NCBI RefSeq assembly: GCF_003967075.1
Contig: NZ_AP018664.1
Location: forward strand, 3,323,501 to 3,387,500
DNA: 64,000 bases
Direction of reading: 5' to 3'
Source: Sphingobium amiense
GTDB taxonomy: Bacteria > Pseudomonadota > Alphaproteobacteria > Sphingomonadales > Sphingomonadaceae
This document shows positions 57,864 to 64,000 of this stretch, one piece after another. A program made the translations under genes and the position numbers. Under the pieces are notes generated by a model, which was not told where the DNA came from, made no database searches, and worked only from the letters and a program-made list of their open reading frames with translations. Every line of letters starts with the position of its first letter. Positions within the stretch are counted from its first letter, which is position 1.

Positions 57864-58681
57864 GCGTCGCCGACGCGATCCGCGCCGCAACTGTCCACAT
57901 CGCTGTCGCAAGCGACACGCCCCGCCTCGACGCTGAACTGCTGATGGCTCATGCGCTGGGCCTGTCCCGCACCGACATGCTGCTGCGCCAGCGCGATCTG
58001 GATGTCCCTGCGGCCTTTACCGCGCTGGTGGAGCGTCGCTGCGCGGGCGAACCGGTCGCGCATATCGTGGGCACGCGCGATTTCTGGACCATCACTCTCG
58101 CCGTCACGCCCGATGTGCTGATCCCGCGCCCGGACAGCGAGACGCTGATCGAGGCGGCGGTCGCGCATTTCGGCGGGCGCGGGCCTGCGACCGTCCTCGA
58201 CCTTGGCACCGGGTCGGGCGCGTTGCTGCTCGCGGCGCTCGCCGAATGGCCGCAGGCGACCGGCATCGGCGTGGATGCCTCGCCTGCCGCGCTGGCGGTG
58301 GCGCAGGAGAACGCCGCCCGGCTCGGGCTGGCGTCCCGCGCGGCGTTTCGCCTCGGCGACTGGGCTGCGGGCGTAGAAGGCCCGTTCGACCTGATCCTCG
58401 TCAATCCGCCCTATATCGGGACGGACGAGCCGCTTTCCGGCGACGTGCTGCGCGATCCGCCCTCCGCTCTCTTTGCCGGGAGGGACGGGCTGGACGATTA
58501 TCGCCGGATCGTTCCCGACCTACAGCGCCTGATCGCGCCGGGCGGTTTCGCCGCGATCGAGATCGGCCACCGGCAGACGTCGGATGTCAGCGCGCTCCTC
58601 GCCGGGCAGGGGCTGAAAGTGGCGGTGCGACAGGATCTTGGGCAGCGCGACCGCTGTCTGGCCGTCACCCGGCCCGGATGA
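57860..58681 (+). CDS. prmC: Release factor glutamine N5-methyltransferase PrmC
   Basis: Methylates the GGQ glutamine of release factors RF1 and RF2. The 273-aa protein has the N-terminal helical domain and the methyltransferase domain with [15 protein letters not shown] and the NPPY motif at residues 182-185 ([12 protein letters not shown]). The GTG start at 57860 overlaps the prfA stop as GTGA. This prfA-prmC coupling is standard. Confidence 0.95.
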   Translation: MSVADAIRAATVHIAVASDTPRLDAELLMAHALGLSRTDMLLRQRDLDVPAAFTALVERRCAGEPVAHIVGTRDFWTITLAVTPDVLIPRPDSETLIEAAVAHFGGRGPATVLDLGTGSGALLLAALAEWPQATGIGVDASPAALAVAQENAARLGLASRAAFRLGDWAAGVEGPFDLILVNPPYIGTDEPLSGDVLRDPPSALFAGRDGLDDYRRIVPDLQRLIAPGGFAAIEIGHRQTSDVSALLAGQGLKVAVRQDLGQRDRCLAVTRPG

Positions 58682-58993
58682 AAAGCGCGCCCTTGGGCAA
58701 GAATGCGCGAAAATGGCTTGGTTTATGGTGCGAAAGCCACTACATCTGGCGATGAGACGGTTCCTCTCGTGACATGGCTGGCCCAGGCCGTTGAAGGAAA
58801 AGGCCGTTTTCCAAGCTCCTTAAAGTCATGACGGCGCTCGCTGCGCAGGCGCCGCTGGCGGCCGGGGTAATGGCCGGGGACGGTCATGCCATGGCGGAGC
58901 CGTATCCGGCCCCATCGGGTCGGCCATGCGTGAGGATGGCGACTGAACGGTGTTTTCAGTGAATTTTGACAAAGCGAACGCAAGGATCATGTC
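58682..58993. other. 312-bp non-coding gap between prmC and the DUF4167 gene
   Basis: No convincing gene on either strand. It contains two copies of AGGCCGTT, a short hairpin GGAAAA-GGCCG-TTTTCC (58796-58812) that could slow transcription after prmC, and a TTGACA at 58966-58971. That hexamer has no good -10 partner before the TTG start at 58994. The stretch may hold the DUF4167 promoter and leader. Confidence 0.5.
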
Positions 58994-59758
58994 TTGATCA
59001 ACAATCGGCAGGCCGGCCGCCGCAATCGGGGCCGGAATAATAATAATGGCCGCCCCAACGGCAACAACCGAGGTGGCGGCGACAGTGGCAACCGCATCGA
59101 CAACCGCTCGCGCGGAAACGCGGCCCAGCTTCTTGAAAAATACAAGAATATGGCGCGCGACGCTCAGATGGCGGGCGACCGGGTGAACGCCGAATATTAT
59201 TTCCAGTTCGCCGACCATTATTTCCGCGTCCTTGCCGACAATCGCGCGCGTCAGGAGGAGCAGCAGCAGCGCTTCCGCCCCCGCGACGACAATTATGACG
59301 ACGATGCGGACGATTTCGACGGCTCCGACGACGCGACCGACGATTTCCGCGCCGAGGCTCCGGTGCAGGACCGCGCGCCGCGCGAGCAGGATCGTCGCCC
59401 TGACGAGTATCGCGAGCGCCGGGATGACGGCCGGGCCAATCGCCGCGACCGCAACCGCCGCGACCGCTTCGCGCCGCAGGGCGATGCGCCCGGACAGGAG
59501 ATAGGGTTCGAAGGCGAGGCGGGAACCCCCGCCGAAGCCGCGCCTGCGCCGGAAGCCGGGGAGGAAGCGCCCCGCCCGCGCCGCGGTCGCCCGCGCAAGA
59601 CGCCCTTGGTCGCCGATGCTGCGGAAGGCTTCGACGCCGCGATCCTGCCGCCGGCCATCGGTCGCGCGGACAATGATTCGGATGCTTCGGCCGAACCGGA
59701 AGCACCCAAGAAGCGTGGCCGCCGTCCGCGTGCCGCCGCCGCCGAAGCGGCCGAATAA
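58994..59758 (+). CDS. DUF4167 family protein (basic N terminus)
   Basis: A 254-aa DUF4167 protein common in alphaproteobacteria. The first 40 residues are Arg/Asn/Gly-rich (NNRQAGRRNRGRNNNNG) and look RNA-binding; the conserved core is LLEKYKNMARDAQMAGDRVNAEYYFQFADHYFRVLADN. The rest is disordered and acidic/basic, ending KKRGRRPRAAA. The start is a TTG at 58994 with AAGGA at 58982-58986; an ATG at 58989 is out of frame and stops at once. A terminator follows. Confidence 0.87.
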   Translation: MINNRQAGRRNRGRNNNNGRPNGNNRGGGDSGNRIDNRSRGNAAQLLEKYKNMARDAQMAGDRVNAEYYFQFADHYFRVLADNRARQEEQQQRFRPRDDNYDDDADDFDGSDDATDDFRAEAPVQDRAPREQDRRPDEYRERRDDGRANRRDRNRRDRFAPQGDAPGQEIGFEGEAGTPAEAAPAPEAGEEAPRPRRGRPRKTPLVADAAEGFDAAILPPAIGRADNDSDASAEPEAPKKRGRRPRAAAAEAAE

Positions 59759-59773
59759 TCCGCGTTCGAACAG

Positions 59774-59811
59774 AAAAGGGGGGCTGGCGCGCGGTCGCCG
59801 GTCCCCTTTTT
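59774..59811 (+). terminator. Intrinsic terminator after the DUF4167 gene
   Basis: AAAAGGGG / CCCCTTTT stem (59774-59781 with 59803-59810) around a GC-rich loop that itself can pair, ending in a run of T residues at 59807-59811. A-tract upstream and T-tract downstream make it plausible in both directions. Confidence 0.8.
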
Positions 59812-59875
59812 CATGCCCGCTTTCCAAGCTGCCCGCGATCCGGCACAAGGCATGTTCCATGCTGGAGAGATGCCG

Positions 59876-61276
59876 ATGAGACATGCGCGCCTGCTGCCCC
59901 TTCTGGCCACATTGCTGCCCGCTGCCGTGCTGGCGCAGGACAGCAACGATCCCACCGGCGGCACGGCGCAGGGCGATCTCGCCGTCACCATCTATAACAA
60001 CGGTCAGTCACTGGTGCAGGACGACCGGCAACTCAGCCTCAATGTCGGGCGCAACCGCATCGAATTTCCCGATGTGTCAGCGCGCATCCGCCCCGAGACG
60101 GTCAATCTGTCCGGCCCAGGCCTGTCCATCGTCGAACAGAATTTCGATTATGACCTGCTGTCGCCGGACAAGCTGATGGACAAGGCGGTCGGACAGGAAG
60201 TGACGCTGGTGCGCACCAATCCCGCCACCGGCACCGAAACGCGCGAGCGGGCGAAGGTGCTGGCGGCCAATGGCGGCATCGTACTCCAGATCGGCAACCG
60301 GATCGAGGTACTGCGCGACGACGGGCTGCCCGTGCGCGTGGTGTTCGACCGGGTGCCGCCGAACCTTCGCGCGCGCCCGACGCTGTCGGTGACGGTCGAG
60401 GCGGCGCGGGGCGGCACTACTCCGGTCCGCCTTTCCTATCTGACGCCCAATCTCGGCTGGACCGCCGATTACGTCGCTCTGTTCGACGCGGCCAAGGGGG
60501 CGATGGACATGCAGGGCTGGGTGACGCTCACCAACAATAGCGGCACCAGCTTCACCAGTGCGAAGACCCTGCTTGTCGCGGGCGATCCCGCCAGTGGCGA
60601 AGGGCGGCGAAACTGGTGGACCCCGTCGAGCGGCGCGATGGATCAGGCCGGAACCGAAAGCAGCGGGCGGGAGCGGCTCGGCGACTATTATCTCTATCCC
60701 CTGCCCCAGCGCACGACCATCGCCAACGCCCAGCAGAAGCAGGTGAGCTTCCTCGACGTGAAGGGAGCACCGGCGCGCGCGACATATGAATATGTGAATG
60801 GCTGGCTCGGCAGCTCACCCGAACCGATGAGCGCGTCCAGCGTGCTCAAATTCTCAACATCGAAGCAGGGCGGGCTTGGAGATCAACTGCCCGCCGGGAC
60901 GATCCGCGTCTATATGCGCGACGCGCGCGGCGACCCGCAGTTCATCGGCGAGAATCGCATCGACCATACGCCCATGGGTTCGTCGATGGCGCTCCGCACG
61001 GGCGAGGCGTTCGACGTGAAGGTGCGCACCACCGTCGACCAGCGCAGCCGCAAGGGCGACCGGCGCTGGGAAACGCGGATGCGCTATACGATCAGCAATG
61101 CGCGGCCCGAGGCCGTCACGGTCGACATTGCCCAGCAGGGCTTATGGGGCGACACCCGCGTCACTGCGCAGAGTCTGGAAGGCAGGCGCGTGTCGGCTGA
61201 TCGGATGGAATGGAGCGTGCCGGTTCCCGCCAACGGATCGGTCGATCTCACGGTCACATTCGACTCGCGCTATTGA
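59876..61276 (+). CDS. DUF4139 domain-containing exported protein
   Basis: A 466-aa exported protein of the DUF4139 family (related to mucoidy inhibitor/IG-like beta proteins). The signal peptide is MRHARLLPLLATLLPAAVLAQ. The N-terminal domain has DLAVTIYNNGQSLVQDDRQLSL and NRIEFPDVSARIRPETVNL, and the DUF4139 core has VRLSYLTPNLGWTADYVALFD. The C terminus is Ig-like (NGSVDLTVTFDSRY). Start 59876 is preferred because TGGAGAG lies 7 bp upstream. It precedes a paralogue. Confidence 0.87.
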   Translation: MRHARLLPLLATLLPAAVLAQDSNDPTGGTAQGDLAVTIYNNGQSLVQDDRQLSLNVGRNRIEFPDVSARIRPETVNLSGPGLSIVEQNFDYDLLSPDKLMDKAVGQEVTLVRTNPATGTETRERAKVLAANGGIVLQIGNRIEVLRDDGLPVRVVFDRVPPNLRARPTLSVTVEAARGGTTPVRLSYLTPNLGWTADYVALFDAAKGAMDMQGWVTLTNNSGTSFTSAKTLLVAGDPASGEGRRNWWTPSSGAMDQAGTESSGRERLGDYYLYPLPQRTTIANAQQKQVSFLDVKGAPARATYEYVNGWLGSSPEPMSASSVLKFSTSKQGGLGDQLPAGTIRVYMRDARGDPQFIGENRIDHTPMGSSMALRTGEAFDVKVRTTVDQRSRKGDRRWETRMRYTISNARPEAVTVDIAQQGLWGDTRVTAQSLEGRRVSADRMEWSVPVPANGSVDLTVTFDSRY

Positions 61277-61284
61277 CGGCCGCG

Positions 61285-62841
61285 ATGGCCCGGCTGCTCC
61301 TTTTTCTGGCACTGCTGCTGAGTGCGCCGGGCGCTGCCGAGGCGGGGACGGTCGTGTCCGACCGGGCCGACAGGGTTTCGGTCACGGTCTATCGGCAGCC
61401 TGGCCGCGTCCGAGGGGCGATGGACCGGCTGTGGCCCGGCGGCTACGCGCTCATCAGCGAGACGCGCACGGTCGATCTGCCCGCGGGCGAATCGACGCTG
61501 CGGTTCGAAGGCGTGGCGGAAGGGCTGATGCCTGAAACCGCCGTCCTGTCGGGAATGCCGCGCGGCGTGCGGGAAAAGAACCGGGACGCGCGTCTGCTGT
61601 CGCCCGCCGGGCTTGTCGACGCCTATCTCAAGCGCCGCGTCACGCTCCAGCGCACCAACCGCAAGACCGGAAAGGTGATCCAGGAAGACGCCATCGTCAG
61701 CGCGGGGCCGATGGGCGGTGTCATCGTGCAGACGCAGGCGGGCTATGAGGCGTTGGGATGCAGTGGCCTGCCCGAACGGATGCTCTTGCCCGCCGTTCCC
61801 GCCGGACTGTCGGCGCGCCCGACCCTGTCAGTGATCGCGTCTGCCGACCGTCCGATCCGCGCCACGCTGCAACTCACCTATCTTGCCGAGGGGTTCGACT
61901 GGTCGGCGGACTATGTCGCCGATGTGCAGGCGGATGGAAAGACGCTTGACCTCATGGCCTGGCTGACGGTCGCGAACGGGGGCGTCACCGCTTTTCCCGA
62001 TGCACGCCTGTCGGTCATCGCCGGGCAGCCAAACAAGGGGGCCAGAGCGCCGCAGCCGCGCCCCGGCGGCGGGCCGCTGCGCCTTTCGTGCTGGCCGATG
62101 GACATTACGAGCACGCACCCCGTCTGGGCGCTGTTTCCGGTGCAGATGGCTTCACGGGCGATGGAGCAGATGGACGGGCTGGAGGATGTTGTCGTCACCG
62201 CGCAGCGTCGTTCAGTGCCGATGATAATATCGGTAGCAGCAGCGCCGGCGCCCCCTCCCGCGCCACCGCCGCCTCCTGAAGATGTCGGCGATCTCAAACT
62301 CTACCGCGTGCCGGTGCCGGTCGATATTTCCGCCAGCGGCCAGAAGCAGGTCGTCCTGCTGCGGCAGCCTGGCGCCGCGGTAGAGCGGCTTTATGCTGGC
62401 AGGGTGGAGGCTGGCGACGGGTCGTCCCGCCCCATGACGCTGCGCCTGCGTTTGCAGAACCGCAAGAGCGATGGCCTGGGCCTGCCCCTCCCGTCCGGCA
62501 AGGTGGCGGTATTCGAGCAGGTCGATGGCGCGAGGATGCTGGCGGGCGAGGCCGACGTTGCCGACAAAGCGGAAGGCGAGCGGGTCGATTACGACATCGC
62601 ACAGAGCGCCGACGTCCGGCTGACGACGCGCGTGTCGTCGGGCGGTCGCAAGACGCGCCGCTGGTCGCTCGGCATCAGCAACGCGCGCCCTTTCGATGTC
62701 GTCGCTGAAGTGACGATCGCGCAGGACATCCAGCCCCGGCCTGCAGCCATGGAACGGCGCGGCGATAGCTGGATATGGCGCATCACCGTCCCGGCCAATG
62801 ACAGCCGTACGCTGGATTATGAGGAGCGCCTGCCGCGCTGA
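61285..62841 (+). CDS. Second DUF4139-type exported protein, with internal TonB-box-like segment
   Basis: A 518-aa paralogue of the preceding protein. Signal peptide MARLLLFLALLLSAPGAAEAG; N-terminal RVSVTVYRQPG and TLRFEGVAEGLMPETAVLSG parallel the first protein, and LQLTYLAEGFDWSADYVADV is the DUF4139 core. Unlike its neighbour it carries an extra linker (about residues 290-335) with EDVVVTAQRRS (residues 300-310), which looks like a TonB box, followed by a Pro/Ala-rich stretch. It ends SRTLDYEERLPR. The gap to the first gene is 8 bp, so the two form one operon. Confidence 0.83.
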   Translation: MARLLLFLALLLSAPGAAEAGTVVSDRADRVSVTVYRQPGRVRGAMDRLWPGGYALISETRTVDLPAGESTLRFEGVAEGLMPETAVLSGMPRGVREKNRDARLLSPAGLVDAYLKRRVTLQRTNRKTGKVIQEDAIVSAGPMGGVIVQTQAGYEALGCSGLPERMLLPAVPAGLSARPTLSVIASADRPIRATLQLTYLAEGFDWSADYVADVQADGKTLDLMAWLTVANGGVTAFPDARLSVIAGQPNKGARAPQPRPGGGPLRLSCWPMDITSTHPVWALFPVQMASRAMEQMDGLEDVVVTAQRRSVPMIISVAAAPAPPPAPPPPPEDVGDLKLYRVPVPVDISASGQKQVVLLRQPGAAVERLYAGRVEAGDGSSRPMTLRLRLQNRKSDGLGLPLPSGKVAVFEQVDGARMLAGEADVADKAEGERVDYDIAQSADVRLTTRVSSGGRKTRRWSLGISNARPFDVVAEVTIAQDIQPRPAAMERRGDSWIWRITVPANDSRTLDYEERLPR

Positions 62842-62848
62842 CCGGCGC

Positions 62849-63223
62849 TCAGACGGGCAGCGGCCGCGGCTTGTGATTCGCGTCCAGCGCCACGAAAGTG
62901 TAGACGCCGCTCGTCACCGGCACCTGCTCCTGCGCGATGCCGCGCGTGGCGATCACCTCGATGCGAATCGCGACGGATGTCCGCCCCCGCCGCTCTTCGG
63001 TTGCATAGACCGATACGATGTCGCCCAGCAGGATCGGGCTGATGAACTTCATCCCCTCGATGGCGACGGTCGCCACCGCGCCGTGTGCGATCCGGTGCGC
63101 GACGATGCCGCCTGCGATGTCCATCTGGCTCAGCACCCATCCGCCGAAGATATGGCCGTTGGCGTTGATGTCCCTCAGGCGCGGGACGACCCGCAGCACC
63201 GCTTCGTTGCGTTCGTCAGTCAT
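62849..63223 (-). CDS. Acyl-CoA thioesterase (YciA/ACOT hotdog family)
   Basis: A 124-aa hotdog thioesterase that hydrolyses acyl-CoA. Key segments are DINANGHIFGGWVLSQMDIAGGIVAHR (active-site N/D region), VAIEGMKFISPILLGDIVSVYA and the C-terminal FVALDANHKPRPLP. Length is typical of YciA. The start overlaps the upstream membrane-protein gene by 8 bp. It is convergent with the DUF4139 pair, 7 bp apart. Confidence 0.93.
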   Translation of the reverse strand: MTDERNEAVLRVVPRLRDINANGHIFGGWVLSQMDIAGGIVAHRIAHGAVATVAIEGMKFISPILLGDIVSVYATEERRGRTSVAIRIEVIATRGIAQEQVPVTSGVYTFVALDANHKPRPLPV

Positions 63224-63515
63224 CCAGCGAAACCTCGTCCTTCAACCTGTCCATCACCTGTTCGTCATGCCCGGTTCCGCTCGACAGGAAAGCGAGCGCC
63301 ATGAGACCCGTCCCCAGCATGAACGTCGTCCATACGCCCAGCACCGTCGCGATCACCATGTGCAGCGGCAACGGGCCCGCGCGCCAGTAAAGGAACAGCA
63401 GCGCGAGGCCCACGCACAGCGCGCCGCCCAGCGCCATCCACGCCATGATGCGGCGGAACCGCGCCCAGGCGGTTGCCGCGATCGCAGGATCGTCGAGAGC
63501 TTCTCTGCGCGTCAT
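63216..63515 (-). CDS. Small two-helix membrane protein, hypothetical
   Basis: A 99-aa protein with two predicted transmembrane helices (about residues 23-44, MAWMALGGALCVGLALLFLYW, and 54-76, VIATVLGVWTTFMLGTGLMAL), a basic N terminus and an acidic C-terminal tail (DEQVMDRLKDEVSLDD). I do not recognise a characterised family. It overlaps the thioesterase start and is probably co-transcribed with it. Confidence 0.75.
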   Translation of the reverse strand: MTRREALDDPAIAATAWARFRRIMAWMALGGALCVGLALLFLYWRAGPLPLHMVIATVLGVWTTFMLGTGLMALAFLSSGTGHDEQVMDRLKDEVSLDD

Positions 63516-63590
63516 CCCTTTTCATTGGGGCGGGAAAGTGGGATCATCAAGTCCCGACGCAGGGATGAAAGACAATATAGGAGAGCAGCC

Positions 63591-64000
63591 ATGACCATCG
63601 CGGCGATTTTGCAGCGCAAGGGGAGCGACGTGATTCAGGTCGGTCCCGGTGACAGCGTGCTCGACGTGGTGCGCCTGCTCGCCGATCAGCGCATCGGATG
63701 CGTGCCAGTGGTGGAAGCGGGCCGGGTCGTGGGCATTTTTTCCGAACGCGATTTCGTCCACCGTGTCGCGCAGGACGGCGCGTCCGCATTCGATCATAGC
63801 ATTGGCGAGGTGATGACGACTCCGCCCATCACCATCGACGAGGACACGCCTGTCATGCACAGCCTTTCGCTGATGACGAAGCGGCGTATCCGCCATCTGC
63901 CCGTGGTCACGGACGGGCGGCTCGTCGGCATGATCTCCATCGGCGATCTGGTGAAGTTCCGCATCGACGCAATCGAATCGGAAGCGGCTTCGCTGCGCGA
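63591..64000 (+). CDS. CBS-domain protein (cut by window end)
   Basis: The frame from the ATG at 63591 runs open to the window edge (about 136 codons). It encodes two CBS domains: RLLADQRIGCVPVVEAGRVVGIFSERD near residues 28-54 and MTKRRIRHLPVVTDGRLVGMISIGDLVK near 92-119. CBS pairs bind adenine nucleotides and act as energy or redox sensors. AGGAGAG at 63579-63585 sets the start. Family members are about 143 aa, so only a few C-terminal residues are missing. It is divergent from the small membrane protein. Confidence 0.93.
   Translation, partial: MTIAAILQRKGSDVIQVGPGDSVLDVVRLLADQRIGCVPVVEAGRVVGIFSERDFVHRVAQDGASAFDHSIGEVMTTPPITIDEDTPVMHSLSLMTKRRIRHLPVVTDGRLVGMISIGDLVKFRIDAIESEAASLR

Noticed and set aside
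58966..58971. TTGACA as a strong -35 box for the DUF4167 gene
   Set aside because: The -10 region at the right distance would overlap the start codon and has no TATAAT-like sequence.

Overview
The window is about 64 kb of GC-rich chromosome from an alphaproteobacterium, most likely a sphingomonad (Sphingomonadaceae such as Sphingobium or Sphingomonas). This rests on gene content and order (DUF1491, DUF6489, DUF4167 and DUF3576 proteins; the hemE/ppsR arrangement), on a TonB-dependent receptor with a VTATRR-type TonB box, and on pervasive high-GC codon use. It is almost entirely core, origin-proximal chromosome. I see no rRNA, tRNA, CRISPR array, insertion sequence, prophage or defence island.

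Left end (1-4.7 kb): the 5' end of hemE faces left and ppsR faces right. The gap between them (150-443) carries three perfect DnaA boxes, two degenerate ones and a cluster of GANTC (CcrM) sites, which marks it as the probable replication origin. Rightward follow ppsR-maf-aroE-coaE, chained by 4-bp stop/start overlaps, then dnaQ, hpf and ptsN. From 5 to 11.7 kb there are housekeeping and stress genes: a thioesterase, a SleB-type hydrolase, mmcB behind a perfect alphaproteobacterial LexA box, an ankyrin protein, a SCO-family copper protein, a YcgN-type protein, a SprT/YgjP-like metallopeptidase, trhO and pdeM. A TonB-dependent receptor with its own promoter, a YggS-type PLP protein, a divergent ThiE/TenI-like protein and a HAD phosphatase lead to a four-gene Mla-type lipid transport operon (16.8-20.4 kb).

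Middle (20.4-41.2 kb): pepN, then the segregation and tRNA-modification operon DUF6489-mnmE-mnmG-rsmG-parA-parB on the minus strand. It contains one perfect parS (in rsmG) and two parS-like palindromes (one in rsmG, one between mnmG and mnmE). A dienelactone hydrolase/quinone oxidoreductase pair and terC separate this block from rho. Next are a two-domain aspartyl protease, a class A penicillin-binding protein, msrB, and the holA-lptE-leuS-DUF3576 block.

Right part (41.5-64 kb): a small candidate outer-membrane protein, a sulfur amino-acid PLP enzyme with a hydroxyacid dehydrogenase, an Lhr-like repair helicase, a COG3650-type lipoprotein gene that carries another parS core, tag, gyrB, a MocR-type regulator, ppa, an M61 peptidase, hisS-prfA-prmC, DUF4167, two tandem DUF4139 proteins, an acyl-CoA thioesterase and a CBS-domain protein cut by the window end.

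The common theme is replication start (oriC, dnaQ, holA, gyrB), origin segregation (parABS) and DNA repair (mmcB, pdeM, Lhr-like helicase, tag). I do not see a clearly undescribed multi-gene system. The most interesting signals are the origin itself, the spread of parS sites into coding sequence, the LexA box at mmcB, and a TonB-box-like motif inside one of the DUF4139 proteins.
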